A stretch of 64,000 nt of DNA from Massilia sp. CFBP 13721 (GTDB lineage: Bacteria; Pseudomonadota; Gammaproteobacteria; Burkholderiales; Burkholderiaceae_D). Under the pieces are notes generated by a model, which was given only the letters and a program-made list of their open reading frames with translations, was not told the origin of the DNA and did not search any database. The translations under genes were made by a program, and so were the position numbers. This document shows, piece by piece, positions 37,448 to 46,913 of this stretch. The DNA is taken from positions 86,050-150,049 of the forward strand of contig NZ_JACYUY010000003.1 of assembly GCF_014842025.1 (NCBI RefSeq), given 5' to 3'. Within the stretch, counting starts at the first letter, position 1; every line of letters begins with the position of its first letter.

Positions 37448-40192
37448 ATGATGTTCAGAGAAAAGATGGGTGTACGTTCGGTCCGCCTCGCGCTGGGACT
37501 GCTGTCGGGCCTGGTTGCGGCGCAAGCCTTTGCGCAGGAACAGCCGATGCAGCGCGTCGAAGTCACCGGTTCGGCGATCAAGCGCATCAACGTGGAAGGC
37601 GCGCTGCCGATCCAGACCCTGTCGCAGGAAACCATCGCCAAGACCGGCGCGACCAACGTGGCCGAGCTGATCCAGACCCTGCCGGCAATGCAAGGCTTTA
37701 CCATTTCGGCCATCGCCGCCGGCTCGAACTCGGGCGGCCGCGTCAGCGCCTCGATCCACGACATCGGCGAGAGCTACACTCTGGTGCTGCTGAACGGCCG
37801 CCGCCTGGCGCCGCAAGGTTCGGGCAGCTCGGTCAACCTGCAAGCGATCCCGCTGAGCGCGGTCGAACGCGTCGAGATCCTGACCGACGGCGCCTCGGCC
37901 CTGTACGGTTCGGATGCCATCGCCGGCGTCATCAACTTCGTCCTCAAGCGTAACCAGCAGGGCGCCGAGATCGAGGCCAACTACAGCACCCCGACCAGCA
38001 ACCGCGCGGGCGATTCGAAATACGTGGCCGCCACCTACGGTTTCGGCGACCTCGATACCCAGGGCTTCAACGTCCTGCTGAGCTATCGCCACGACGACCA
38101 GAGCCAGGTGCGCGCGACCGACCGCGACTTCGCCAAGACCGCCTACCTGCCGTTCGAATATGGCGGCAAGAACTACATCTACGACCGCACCAGCGCCGCC
38201 ACCATCCCGGCCAACGTGACCGTCACGTTCAATAACCCAGCCGTGGCCGCCGCCGCCTTCTCGCCTTACCTGCGCCAGAACGGCAATTGCCCGGAACTGA
38301 ACTTCCCGAGCCTGACGAATACCGCCGCGATCCAGAACTGCTCGTTCGACTTCGTCACCCAGGTCGAGATCGTTCCTGAAAACAAGCGCGACAGCCTGTT
38401 CCTGAAGGGCACGCTGAAACTCAGCGATACCGTCAGCGTGTTCTCGGACATCGCCTACTCGCGCTTCGACCTGACCGCGCGCATCGCCTCGAACACCGCG
38501 CCGTTCACGATCTTGCCGACCTCGGCCGAGTTCGCCCAGTACGTCAATCCGTACCTGACGCCTGCCCAGCGCGCCGCCGGTATCCGCAGCGTGGCCGGCA
38601 ACTACCGCACCTACGACTGGGGCACCCGCGACAGCCAGACCATCACCGAGTCGAAGCACGCCGTCGTCGGCGCCGACATCGAAGTGGCGAACTGGAATGT
38701 GAACACCGCCCTGACCTGGTCGCAGAACGCCATCGACGAGCGCTATGTCGGCGGCTACGCGAAGAACACCGAGTTCCGCGCCATGCTGGCCAACCGCTCG
38801 TTCGACCCGTTCGCACCGATCGGCGCCCAGAGCGCAGCCACCCAGCAACTGATCGAGAATTCGATCTTCCACGGCTCGATCCGCGAAGCCTCGACCACCC
38901 TGAAGGCGGCCGACCTGCGCGCCTCGCGCGAACTGTTCGCCATGGCAGGTGGCGCCGCCGCCGTCGCCGTCGGTGCCGACTACCGCGAGTACGCCTACGA
39001 TCAGCAGGCGAATGCAACCGCGGCCGACATCTACAACTTCAATACCTCGCCCGCCTACGACATGAAGCGCGACAACGTCGGCGCCTTTACCGAGCTGCGT
39101 TTGCCGCTGGCAAAGCAGATCGAGCTGAATGCTGCCCTGCGCTACGACAAGATCTCGGCGATCGACGACTCGATCCAGAAGCGCAAGTTCGGCAAGGACC
39201 AGTCGAAGTCGACTTACAAGATCTCGGCACGCTACCAGCCAACCCAGCAGCTGCTGTTCCGCGGTTCCTACGGTACCGGTTTCAAGGCGCCGAGCATGCT
39301 CGACATCGCCCAGCCACTGGTCAACGCAGGCTTCACGGCAGGCAACTTCGAATGCCCGATCGCCGATGCCACCCTGTGCCGCCCTGGCCGCACGCAGTAC
39401 AACGTGGTTTCGAGCGGCAACGAAAACCTGAAGCCGGAAACCTCGAAGCAGTTCACCATCGGCGCCCGCTACGAGCCGAACAACCGCCTGTCGCTGGGCC
39501 TGGACCTGTGGGACGTGAAGATGCGCGATGCGGTCTCGGCAGTCAGCGAGCAGCAGGCCTTCGCCAACCCGGTCCTGTTCCGCGACCTGTTCACGACCTA
39601 TACCGAACCGTCTACCGGCAACACCTACTGGGCCTTCCGCAGCTCGTCGACGAACATCGGCCGCACTCACAACCGCGGCATCGACTGGGACGTCACGGGT
39701 CGCTACCGCTTCGGCTTCGGCAACCTGACCGCGACCCTGAACGGTACGCATACGCTGAAATCGGACTACACCCGTCCGGGTACCAGCGATGACTGGACCA
39801 ACAGCATGAACTACTTCGGCATCAACAATGCCGTGACGTTCAAGAACATCGCGCGCCTGATCACGACGCTCGATACCGGCAGCCTGTCGAACAGCATCAT
39901 CGTGAACTACCGTAACGGCTATACCGACGCCGCCGCGGACGTGCGCGACGTTGCCGCCAACGCGACCGTGCGTAACTTCCGCCTGGAAGTGCCATCGTTC
40001 ACGACCTTCGACTGGCAGGCACGTTTCAGGTTCAACGAAGCCCTCACCCTGCGTGCCGGCATCAAGAACCTGTTCGATCGCGAGCCGCCGCTGTCGCTGC
40101 GTAACTCGTCGGGCCACCAGGTCGGCTTCGATCCGCGTTATGCGGATCCGCTGGGCCGCCAGGCTTACCTGACGGGCAACTACAAGTTCTGA
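37448..40192 (+). CDS. TonB-dependent outer-membrane receptor
   Basis: 914-residue receptor with a signal peptide (MGVRSVRLALGLLSGLVAAQAFAQ) and a VEVTGSAIKR TonB-box-like start. The plug has ETIAKTGATNVAELIQTLPAMQGF and YTLVLLNGRRLAPQG, then VEILTDGASALYGSDAIAGVINFVLKR. Toward the C-terminus the barrel shows FRGSYGTGFKAPSMLDIAQPL and ends LTGNYKF. It is a different subfamily from the Oar-like pair and closer in layout to the receptor at 2529-5441. ATG at 37448 lies after AAGGTAGAGA. Ligand unknown; no transport genes are next to it. Confidence 0.9.
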   Translation: MMFREKMGVRSVRLALGLLSGLVAAQAFAQEQPMQRVEVTGSAIKRINVEGALPIQTLSQETIAKTGATNVAELIQTLPAMQGFTISAIAAGSNSGGRVSASIHDIGESYTLVLLNGRRLAPQGSGSSVNLQAIPLSAVERVEILTDGASALYGSDAIAGVINFVLKRNQQGAEIEANYSTPTSNRAGDSKYVAATYGFGDLDTQGFNVLLSYRHDDQSQVRATDRDFAKTAYLPFEYGGKNYIYDRTSAATIPANVTVTFNNPAVAAAAFSPYLRQNGNCPELNFPSLTNTAAIQNCSFDFVTQVEIVPENKRDSLFLKGTLKLSDTVSVFSDIAYSRFDLTARIASNTAPFTILPTSAEFAQYVNPYLTPAQRAAGIRSVAGNYRTYDWGTRDSQTITESKHAVVGADIEVANWNVNTALTWSQNAIDERYVGGYAKNTEFRAMLANRSFDPFAPIGAQSAATQQLIENSIFHGSIREASTTLKAADLRASRELFAMAGGAAAVAVGADYREYAYDQQANATAADIYNFNTSPAYDMKRDNVGAFTELRLPLAKQIELNAALRYDKISAIDDSIQKRKFGKDQSKSTYKISARYQPTQQLLFRGSYGTGFKAPSMLDIAQPLVNAGFTAGNFECPIADATLCRPGRTQYNVVSSGNENLKPETSKQFTIGARYEPNNRLSLGLDLWDVKMRDAVSAVSEQQAFANPVLFRDLFTTYTEPSTGNTYWAFRSSSTNIGRTHNRGIDWDVTGRYRFGFGNLTATLNGTHTLKSDYTRPGTSDDWTNSMNYFGINNAVTFKNIARLITTLDTGSLSNSIIVNYRNGYTDAAADVRDVAANATVRNFRLEVPSFTTFDWQARFRFNEALTLRAGIKNLFDREPPLSLRNSSGHQVGFDPRYADPLGRQAYLTGNYKF

Positions 40193-40212
40193 TGGTGCCT
40201 GCCTAGAATAGA

Positions 40213-40250
40213 CAATGCCGTCCCGCGCAAGCCGGACGGCATTGTTTTTT
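40213..40250 (+). terminator. Intrinsic terminator after TonB receptor
   Basis: Ten-pair stem AATGCCGTCC/GGACGGCATT around a ten-base loop, followed by G and six T. Confidence 0.9.
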
Positions 40251-40300
40251 GTAGCGTTCAACTCAGCGCACGCGCCTGCGGCCGCGCCTATACCGCGCGC

Positions 40301-40333
40301 TTAGACTGCTCGCTTAGACTGCTCGCTTAGACC
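40301..40333. repeat. Short tandem repeat at a 3' gene end
   Basis: The 13-base unit CGCTTAGACTGCT occurs twice in a row and is followed by a partial third copy (CGCTTAGACCGCT). The third copy contains the stop codon of the 68-residue gene on the minus strand. Confidence 0.7.
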
Positions 40334-40533
40334 GCTTCCTCGCGCCGGTCTTCGCCACGGCCGAAGTCGGGATCGGCTTCCTCGTCATGGCTGTCGCGGC
40401 GGTCGCCATGGCGGCGCTCGTCGAGACGTTCTTCGCCTGGTACCCCTTCCGGGCCCGTGCTGCGGCCCGGTGTGTGCGACACGATGCCGGTCGGATCGGG
40501 TTCAAGCAAGGGGGCAATAATCCATTCGTTCAT
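40327..40533 (-). CDS. Small charged hypothetical protein (68 residues)
   Basis: Not a family that I recognise. It starts MNEWIIAPLLEPDPTGIVSH and continues into a very hydrophilic tail rich in Arg, Asp and Glu ([22 protein letters not shown]). It has no membrane segment or signal peptide and is probably disordered in its second half. The ATG at 40533 has an excellent ribosome site (CAGGAG, spacing 8), which is the main support for translation. It lies alone between a TonB receptor and the RcnB-like gene. Confidence 0.65.
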   Translation of the reverse strand: MNEWIIAPLLEPDPTGIVSHTPGRSTGPEGVPGEERLDERRHGDRRDSHDEEADPDFGRGEDRREEAV

Positions 40534-40693
40534 TCTGTTCTCCTGTTGGCGGTGAGCCGCGTACCGCGGCCCGTGACCCATTAAGCCATCGCCGCCGGAT
40601 CACTTCTGTTCGATATGCCACTTAACGAAAGATCAATGCCCGCTTGTTTGCGCGCGTTCAGTGACGGACTCAGTTTCCAACTCAGTTACCTAC

Positions 40694-41134
40694 TCAGTTA
40701 CCCAGGAACACGCTGGCAATCACGCCGGTGGCGATCGCCGCCAGCACGTAGTCGTTGCCGACCTGCACCCAGTGGTGGCCGCGCGGCGGTGCACTGAGGC
40801 GGTGCGAACGCCAGTTGTCGACGACGTACTGGCGGTTGTGGTAATTCGACGGCAGGCGCTGGCCGCGGTAGAGGTCGTGGCGCGGACCGGCGCCGCGGTT
40901 GCGCGCCCGGTCGTCACGGCGGTCGTCACGCATGTCGCGGCGCGCGTCGCGGCGATCGTCGCGATAGTCACGACGGTCTTCGCGGCGGTCATCGCGGCGG
41001 TCATCGCGATAGTCGCGTCTATCTTCGCGACGTTCCTGGGCGCGGTCCTGGTGGTAACCGCGGTCCTGGGCAATTGCCGGCAGGCTAGCGGCGAGCATGA
41101 CGGCGATCATCGCCCGTGCAATATTCTTCTTCAT
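40694..41134 (-). CDS. RcnB family periplasmic protein
   Basis: 146-residue exported protein. A signal peptide ([23 protein letters not shown]) is followed by a low-complexity stretch of about 60 residues made of [12 protein letters not shown] repeats. The C-terminal RcnB-like domain then reads [52 protein letters not shown]. coli RcnB is a periplasmic factor in nickel and cobalt homeostasis, but this branch is mostly uncharacterised. ATG at 41134 has GGGAGGAA upstream. Confidence 0.85.
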   Translation of the reverse strand: MKKNIARAMIAVMLAASLPAIAQDRGYHQDRAQERREDRRDYRDDRRDDRREDRRDYRDDRRDARRDMRDDRRDDRARNRGAGPRHDLYRGQRLPSNYHNRQYVVDNWRSHRLSAPPRGHHWVQVGNDYVLAAIATGVIASVFLGN

Positions 41135-41273
41135 GGGTTCCTCCCTCGGTGGGGCCGGCCGCGAGCCGGCAAGGCTTCCAGTAAGCCATGCGGCCGCGGC
41201 CGTTTCTGTACGTTCCCCCACGCAAGCGGCGCACCGGCGATGCATTTCGCGCAAGCCGGTCATTTATTGGATA

Positions 41274-42005
41274 ATGATGCCTTTGATCCCCGCCTTGCCC
41301 TACCCTGCCGTGACCAAGACCCTTGCCGACCTGATCGAAGACCAGCTGCCGCAGACGCAATGCACCAAGTGCGGCTATCCGGCATGCCGGCCCTATGCCG
41401 AAGCCATCGCCAGCGGCGAGGCCGACATCAACCAGTGCCCGCCGGGTGGGCTGGAAGGCGTGCGCCGCCTGTCCGCCGTAACCGGGCGCCCCGTGATCCC
41501 GATCAATCCGGCCAACGGCCTCGAGCGCCCGCGCCCCGTCGCCTTTATCGACGAGGCGCTGTGCATCGGTTGCACCCTATGCATCCAGGCCTGCCCGGTC
41601 GACGCGATCCTGGGCGCGGCCAAGCAGATGCACACGATCCTGCCCAGCCTGTGCACCGGCTGCGACCTGTGCGTGGCGCCCTGCCCGGTCGATTGCATCA
41701 GCATGGTGCCCGTGACCGGTGAGGCCACCGGCTGGGCTGCCTGGTCGCAGGGGGCGGCCGATGCCGCCCGTGCACGGCACGACTTCCGCATGGAGCGCCT
41801 CAAGCGCGAGCGCGAAGAAAACGATGCACGCCTGGCCGCCAAGGCGGTCGAGAAGATGCGCGAAGTCACGGCCGAAGCGACCAACACGCCGGAAGAACTG
41901 GCGGAGAAGGAACGCAAGCGCGCCATCATCGCCGCCGCCATGGAACGGGCGCGCCTGCGCGCCGCCAATGTCGCCGACCCGTCGTCCAAAGATAAGCCTG
42001 TCTAA
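41274..42005 (+). CDS. rnfB: RnfB-type electron transport complex subunit
   Basis: 243-residue iron-sulfur protein. The N-terminal Fe-S domain has the [16 protein letters not shown]...CPPGG cluster motif, followed by two 4Fe-4S motifs, [16 protein letters not shown] and [17 protein letters not shown] charged helical tail of about 80 residues ends the protein. The N-terminal membrane anchor of canonical RnfB is missing, and no other rnf genes are nearby. This is the free-standing, nth-linked form common in betaproteobacteria. Start ATG 41274 or 41277. Its TAA overlaps the nth ATG by one base. Confidence 0.9.
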   Translation: MMPLIPALPYPAVTKTLADLIEDQLPQTQCTKCGYPACRPYAEAIASGEADINQCPPGGLEGVRRLSAVTGRPVIPINPANGLERPRPVAFIDEALCIGCTLCIQACPVDAILGAAKQMHTILPSLCTGCDLCVAPCPVDCISMVPVTGEATGWAAWSQGAADAARARHDFRMERLKREREENDARLAAKAVEKMREVTAEATNTPEELAEKERKRAIIAAAMERARLRAANVADPSSKDKPV

Positions 42006-42694
42006 TGAATCCGGCCAAACGTTTAGAAATATTTACGCGCTTTCGCGCCGCCAATCCGCATCCGACCACCGAGCTGGAATTCACGACGCCGTTCGAACTC
42101 CTGATCGCGGTGCTGCTGTCGGCGCAATCGACCGACGTCGGCGTCAACAAGGCCACGCGCCGCCTGTACCCGGTTGCCAACACGCCGCAGAAAATCCTCG
42201 GCCTCGGCGTCGACGAACTCAAGACCTATATCTCGACCATCGGCCTGTACAACAACAAGGCGAAGAACGTCATCGCCACTTGCCAGATCCTGGTGGAGCA
42301 GCACGCCGGGGAGGTGCCGCGCGCGCGCGAGGCCTTGGAGGCCCTGCCCGGCGTCGGGCGCAAGACGGCGAACGTGGTCCTGAACACCGCCTTTGGCGAA
42401 CCGACGATGGCGGTCGACACCCACATCTTCCGCGTCGCGAACCGCACCAACATCGCGCCGGGCAAGAATGTCGACCAGGTCGAAATGAAGCTGCTGAAGT
42501 TCGTGCCCAAGGATTTTTTGCACGACGCGCACCACTGGCTGATCCTGCACGGCCGCTACACCTGCGTGGCGCGCCGGCCCAAGTGCTGGAACTGCATCAT
42601 CAACGACCTGTGCGAGTTCCGCGACAAGACGCCGGCGCCGGATGGGCTGATTGCGCCGGCGCCGGTGGCGCCGGTGGTGCTGGCGGACGCTTGA
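42005..42694 (+). CDS. nth: Endonuclease III
   Basis: 229-residue base-excision repair glycosylase/AP lyase for oxidised pyrimidines. The helix-hairpin-helix LPGVGRKTANVVL carries the catalytic Lys, and the catalytic Asp lies in MAVDTHIFRVANR. The C-terminal 4Fe-4S cluster has the C-x6-C-x2-C-x5-C spacing (CVARRPKCWNCIINDLC). A short proline/alanine-rich tail follows. It is coupled to rnfB by TAATG. Confidence 0.97.
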   Translation: MNPAKRLEIFTRFRAANPHPTTELEFTTPFELLIAVLLSAQSTDVGVNKATRRLYPVANTPQKILGLGVDELKTYISTIGLYNNKAKNVIATCQILVEQHAGEVPRAREALEALPGVGRKTANVVLNTAFGEPTMAVDTHIFRVANRTNIAPGKNVDQVEMKLLKFVPKDFLHDAHHWLILHGRYTCVARRPKCWNCIINDLCEFRDKTPAPDGLIAPAPVAPVVLADA

Positions 42695-42703
42695 TTCGGC
42701 TGT

Positions 42704-42740
42704 AAAAAAGCCCGCGCGGTGGATGCCGGTGCGGGCTGCT
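42704..42740 (-). terminator. Stem-loop with U-run on minus strand
   Basis: AGCCCGC at 42709-42715 pairs with GCGGGCT at 42731-42737. The run of six A before it gives a U-run only on the minus strand, so it would stop transcripts coming from the chemotaxis receptor gene, 210 bases away. Confidence 0.6.
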
Positions 42741-42778
42741 TGGGCCTCATCTTTACGTGGAAAAGGATGCGCAGACCC

Positions 42779-42946
42779 GTAAGGTGGGCGGCTGCACCTC
42801 TTCAGTTTGTGGACCAGTAGTGCTGGCGCCGCCCACGCGTCCAGCCAGCGGATGATCGGTCGCGAAGTTTCAACGTGTGGCTGAACGCGTGGACGGCGCA
42901 AACGCTGCCGGTCCGCAAATCGAAGAGGTATAGACGTCCACCCTAC
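42779..42946. repeat. Palindromic intergenic repeat pair (copy F)
   Basis: Starts GTAAGGTGGGCGGC, has GCCGCCCACGCG near 42828-42839, a reverse start CGCGTGGAC near 42886, and ends GTCCACCCTAC at 42936-42946. It fills the gap between nth and the chemotaxis receptor gene. Confidence 0.65.
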
Positions 42947-42950
42947 CGGC

Positions 42951-44603
42951 TCACGACGCTTGCCAGCCCCCGCCGCTGCGCGCAGGCCCACCGCGCATCC
43001 CCATAATCGCCGGCAAGGCGCCCAGCGCCGCACGCTTGCGCGCAGCCGGGTCGTCGATACCGCGATCCAGATCCGCGTCGCCATCGAGCTTGAACACGCT
43101 GACCACCCCGTTCAGGCTGACCGTCTGTTCCCGCAATGCCTGGGCTGCCGCCGCCGCTTCCTCGACCAGCGCCGCGTTCTGCTGGGTGACGGTGTCCATC
43201 TCGGTCACGGCGAGGTTGATCTGCTCGATGCCAGCGCCCTGCTCGCTGCTGGCGGCGCTGATCTCGGCCATGATGTCCATCACGCGCTTCACGCTGGCGA
43301 CGATATCGGTCATGGTGGCGCCGGCCTCGTTCACCAGCAGGCTGCCGGCTTCGACCCGGGCAACCGAGCCGCCGATCAGGGTCTTGATTTCCTTGGCCGC
43401 CGTGGCCGAGCGCTGCGCCAGGGTGCGCACTTCCGCCGCCACCACCGCAAAGCCGCGGCCCTGCTCGCCGGCGCGCGCCGCTTCCACCGCGGCGTTCAGG
43501 GCCAGGATATTGGTCTGGAAGGCAATGCCGTCGATGACGCCGATGATGTCGACGATCTGCTTCGACGATGCGCTGATCGCCGCCATCGTGCCCACCGCGC
43601 GCTCGACGATGGCGCCGCCCTTGAGCGCCACGTCGCAGGCGCTGATCGCCAGCACGTTGGCCTGGCGCGCATTGTCGGCGTTCTGCTTCACGGTCGAGGT
43701 CAGCTCTTCCATCGACGACGCGGTTTCTTCCAGCGCGCCGGCCTGCTGCTCGGTGCGTGCCGACAGGTCGAGGTTGCCCTGGGCGATTTCGCTCGAGGCC
43801 ACCGAAATCGTCTCGGCGCCGCTGCGCACCCTGGTGACGATCCGCTGCAGGCTGCTGTTCATGTCGCGCAGCGCCGCCAGCAGCTGGCCGGTTTCGTCGT
43901 TCGAGGTGACCTCGATCCGTTCGCGCAGGTCGCCGGCGGCGACCGTCTTCGCCACTTCGACGGCGCGCCCCAGCGGACGCACGATCGAGCGCGAGACGAC
44001 GATCCCGGCCACGATCGCCGCGGCCGAGCCGAGCACCATGGCCAGGAGGCTCAGGAGCGTGGCGCGACGGCTGCCTGCAGTGGCTTCGGCGACGCTGTGC
44101 GCGGTTTCCCCGACGATGACGTCGCGCGCCTGCACCAGCAATTCGGTCGGGGCGCGGTCCTTGCCCTTGACGGCCGCGTCGCCGGCGGCGGCATCGAACC
44201 CGGCCGCTTCGAACTGCGCATAGCCGTTGCGGAATTCCTGGCCCATTTGCCGGTGGGCGCGGCCGAACTGTGCGAGCAGGTCGTGTTCCTGGCCGGCCGG
44301 GACCGTGTCCAGCAGGCTGGCGACCTGCGCCGCCACCTTGCGCTCGCCGTCCTGGAAGGCTTGCCAGTACTTGGCGCGCTCCGCCTCGTCCTTGCCGCGC
44401 AGGAGGGTGTTCTTCCATTCCTGGACCTGGGTCTTGAAGGTAGACTGCAGCGCCTCGACCTGCTGCGCCCGGCTGTAGCTGGAGACCGCACCACCGTAAG
44501 TGGAGATCGAACTGTTCAGTTCATACAAGCCGAAAAAGCCGGCACCGGCCACCACGAGGGCGACGGCGGCAAAGCAGAGGGGAAGTTTACGGCTCAGTTT
44601 CAT
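42951..44603 (-). CDS. Methyl-accepting chemotaxis protein
   Basis: 550-residue receptor with two membrane segments (about residues 8-28 and 184-205). A periplasmic four-helix-type sensor of about 155 residues lies between them, and HAMP follows ([23 protein letters not shown]). The signalling domain contains the hairpin tip [41 protein letters not shown]. Methylation helices are [31 protein letters not shown] and [19 protein letters not shown], typical of the Tsr-like 36-heptad class. No C-terminal NWETF-type pentapeptide is present. Ligand unknown. Confidence 0.95.
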   Translation of the reverse strand: MKLSRKLPLCFAAVALVVAGAGFFGLYELNSSISTYGGAVSSYSRAQQVEALQSTFKTQVQEWKNTLLRGKDEAERAKYWQAFQDGERKVAAQVASLLDTVPAGQEHDLLAQFGRAHRQMGQEFRNGYAQFEAAGFDAAAGDAAVKGKDRAPTELLVQARDVIVGETAHSVAEATAGSRRATLLSLLAMVLGSAAAIVAGIVVSRSIVRPLGRAVEVAKTVAAGDLRERIEVTSNDETGQLLAALRDMNSSLQRIVTRVRSGAETISVASSEIAQGNLDLSARTEQQAGALEETASSMEELTSTVKQNADNARQANVLAISACDVALKGGAIVERAVGTMAAISASSKQIVDIIGVIDGIAFQTNILALNAAVEAARAGEQGRGFAVVAAEVRTLAQRSATAAKEIKTLIGGSVARVEAGSLLVNEAGATMTDIVASVKRVMDIMAEISAASSEQGAGIEQINLAVTEMDTVTQQNAALVEEAAAAAQALREQTVSLNGVVSVFKLDGDADLDRGIDDPAARKRAALGALPAIMGMRGGPARSGGGWQAS

Positions 44604-44972
44604 GATGGCGTCTGGTATGGGTGCGCGGGCACGCAGGATGCATGGCGGCGCGGTGCGGCCAGTCTACCGTTGCATGTATCCGTGCGGCAACTAAAAGCCT
44701 GAGGCGGAACGGTTGCGGTGAGCGAGGTGTGCGCCTGCCACAACACAGTTGTCGGAAGGGTATGGGGTTTTGGCTGTCGGGACGAGCGAAGGCCCGAATG
44801 CGAGAGGGGTGGCGCTGTTGCGTGTGACGTTATTGGTGGGTTTGATCCGCATGGGCTCGAGAGCCCATCCTACGGGATACGTTGCGTATTCGTGGTTTAG
44901 CGGTGACCGTAGGATGGGCACTTGTGCCCATGCGGATATAGAAGACCGTTACCAGAACAGGCAACAGCCCCA
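44604..44972. other. Intergenic region with repeat pair G
   Basis: 369 bases between the chemotaxis receptor start and the SnoaL-like gene stop. Apart from the repeat pair at 44847-44935, I see no gene or clear signal. Confidence 0.6.
44847..44935. repeat. Palindromic intergenic repeat pair (copy G, units back to back)
   Basis: Reverse unit 44847-44873 (CCGCATGGGCTC...GAGCCCATCCTAC) and forward unit 44909-44935 (GTAGGATGGGCAC...GTGCCCATGCGG) are 27 bases each. Their order, reverse then forward, is opposite to copies C, E and H. Confidence 0.8.
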
Positions 44973-45338
44973 CTACCCCATGATCATCGTGGTGACACCC
45001 GTCGCAAACGACGCCGCCTGAATCCGCCCGTCGACGACTTCGTAAATGCACAGCATCTCCACCGTCCCGCGCCCTTCGGGAAAATTGCGCGTCACGATTT
45101 CGAGATCGGTCACGACATTGCCCAGCACGGTGCGGCCGAGCAGCCGCGCGTGCAGATCGGGCTCGGCGAAGCGCGCCAGGTAACGCGGCCGGATGGCGTC
45201 ATGTCCTTCGGCCAGCAGCGCGCCGTGCAGCACGAACTGGCGCGCACCAGGCGCGTAGGTGCGCATCAGCGCGTCGATGTCCTTGGCGTTGTAGGCGTCG
45301 AGCTGGGCTTGCACCACGGCGGCGGGGTCGAAAGTCAT
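44973..45338 (-). CDS. SnoaL-like / NTF2-fold protein
   Basis: 121-residue small alpha+beta barrel protein. It begins FDPAAVVQAQLDAYNAKDIDALMRTYAPGA, the usual helix pair of SnoaL-like proteins, and continues with GHDAIRPRYLARFAE and strands ending VEMLCIYEVVDGRIQAASFAT. Catalytic role unknown; many relatives act on small molecules or only bind them. The start ATG at 45338 lies five bases after the proB stop and has no good ribosome site, so it may depend on proB translation. Confidence 0.8.
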   Translation of the reverse strand: MTFDPAAVVQAQLDAYNAKDIDALMRTYAPGARQFVLHGALLAEGHDAIRPRYLARFAEPDLHARLLGRTVLGNVVTDLEIVTRNFPEGRGTVEMLCIYEVVDGRIQAASFATGVTTMIMG

Positions 45339-45343
45339 GGTAA

Positions 45344-46486
45344 TCAGAGCAGAACGAGATTGTCGCGATGGACCAGTTCCGGCCCTTCGATATAGCCGAG
45401 GATGGCTTCGATGTCGTGCGAGGAGCGGCGCATGATGCGGCGCACTTCGCTGCTGGTATAGCTGGTCAGGCCGCGCGCGACCGGCAAGCCGGCTTCGCTG
45501 ACGCAGGTGATCACCTGCCCGCGCCCGAATTCGCCCTTGACCGCGATCACGCCGATCGGCAGCAGCGACTTGCCCTCTTGCGTCAGCTTCTGGACGGCGC
45601 CGGCGTCGAGCACGACTTCGCCCGCCGTGTGCAGGTGGTCGACCATCCACTGGCGCCGTGCGGTCAGGCGCGTGGTCGGGGCGTGCAATTCGGTGCCGAT
45701 CGCCTCGCCGGCGGCCAGGCGCGTGAGCACCTCCGGCTCGCGGCCCCAGGCAATCACCGTGTGGGCGCCCGAGCGCGCGGCGCGGCGGGCGGCCAGCACC
45801 TTGGTCAGCATGCCGCCACTGCCGATGTTGCTGCCGGCGCCGCCCGCCATCGCTTCCAGGCTGGCGTCGCCGGCCTGGGCGCGTTCGATCAGGCGTGCCC
45901 CCGGGTCCTTGCGCGGGTCGGCCGAATACAGGCCGCGCTGGTCGGTGAGGATCACCAGCGCGTCCGCTTCGATCAGGTTGGCGACCAGGGCGCCGAGGGT
46001 GTCGTTGTCGCCGAACTTGATCTCGTCGGTGACGACGGTATCGTTCTCGTTGATGATCGGGACCACGCCCAGGCGCAACAGCGTCGTCAGCGTGGCGCGC
46101 GCATTCAGATAGCGTTCGCGGTCGGCCAGGTCGGCGTGGGTCAAGAGAACTTGGGCGGTCTTGACGCCATATGCTTTGAAGCTCGACTCATAGATTTGCG
46201 CCAGTCCCATCTGGCCGACGGCGGCGCAGGCCTGCAGTTCGTGGATGTCGTGCGGGCGGCTGGTAAAACCGAGGCGCAGCATGCCTTCGGCGATGGCGCC
46301 GGAGCTGACCAGCACGACCTCCTTGCCGAGGGCGCGCAATGCGGAGATCTGGAAGGCCCAGCGCGCAATCGCCGCGTGGTCGAGGCCGCGGCCTTCGTTG
46401 GTGACGAGCGAAGAGCCGACCTTGACGATGATGCGGCCGGCTGGGGCGATGACGGACTGGTGTGCGGAAGTTGAAGCGGAGTTCAT
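45344..46486 (-). CDS. proB: Glutamate 5-kinase
   Basis: First enzyme of proline synthesis, making gamma-glutamyl phosphate. The 380-residue product has an amino-acid-kinase domain ([73 protein letters not shown]). A C-terminal PUA domain begins near residue 290 ([28 protein letters not shown]). The ATG at 46486 gives the family length; the open frame upstream lies antisense to nothing recognisable and overlaps the next gene. It follows the obgE cluster, a conserved order in betaproteobacteria. Confidence 0.96.
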   Translation of the reverse strand: MNSASTSAHQSVIAPAGRIIVKVGSSLVTNEGRGLDHAAIARWAFQISALRALGKEVVLVSSGAIAEGMLRLGFTSRPHDIHELQACAAVGQMGLAQIYESSFKAYGVKTAQVLLTHADLADRERYLNARATLTTLLRLGVVPIINENDTVVTDEIKFGDNDTLGALVANLIEADALVILTDQRGLYSADPRKDPGARLIERAQAGDASLEAMAGGAGSNIGSGGMLTKVLAARRAARSGAHTVIAWGREPEVLTRLAAGEAIGTELHAPTTRLTARRQWMVDHLHTAGEVVLDAGAVQKLTQEGKSLLPIGVIAVKGEFGRGQVITCVSEAGLPVARGLTSYTSSEVRRIMRRSSHDIEAILGYIEGPELVHRDNLVLL

Positions 46487-46496
46487 GGCGCGATTC

Positions 46497-46913
46497 TCAA
46501 GAGACGAGTCGGTTGGTCCGCGGGCGCAGCGCCAGCAGGGCCAGGCCCGCCAGCAACTCGATCCCGCTGACGACGAACAAGGACCCATTCGGCAGGCCGA
46601 TCGCAAACGCGGCGACCAGGCGCCCGGCCGGCTGGGCGAGCAGGAACAATGCAACGAGATCGCCGAGGATGGGCTGGTCGCCCCGCCTTGCCGCCAGCAT
46701 AGCCAGCCCCGCGGTGGCGAGGCGGACTCCGACATAGATGGCGTAGAACTGGCTGTAGCCGTTCACGCCAACGAGAAACAGGCCCATTGCGGTCGCGACC
46801 CGGTCCGGGTCGAGCATGGCAATGAGCGCCGCCAGCGAACTGGCGGTGGCTACCAGCTGCAGCAGCTGGCCGCGCGCCCAGGCACGCGTGAGCCGAAAAC
46901 CCTTAGTCTTCAA
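46497..46913 (-). CDS. DUF4345-like small membrane protein
   Basis: 138-residue protein with four hydrophobic segments, of unknown function. The pattern [35 protein letters not shown] resembles the DUF4345 core. The start used is TTG at 46913, which overlaps the 3' end of obgE by 11 bases; no ribosome site is clear and the true start could be internal. It sits between obgE and proB, breaking the usual direct adjacency of those genes. Confidence 0.65.
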   Translation of the reverse strand: MKTKGFRLTRAWARGQLLQLVATASSLAALIAMLDPDRVATAMGLFLVGVNGYSQFYAIYVGVRLATAGLAMLAARRGDQPILGDLVALFLLAQPAGRLVAAFAIGLPNGSLFVVSGIELLAGLALLALRPRTNRLVS

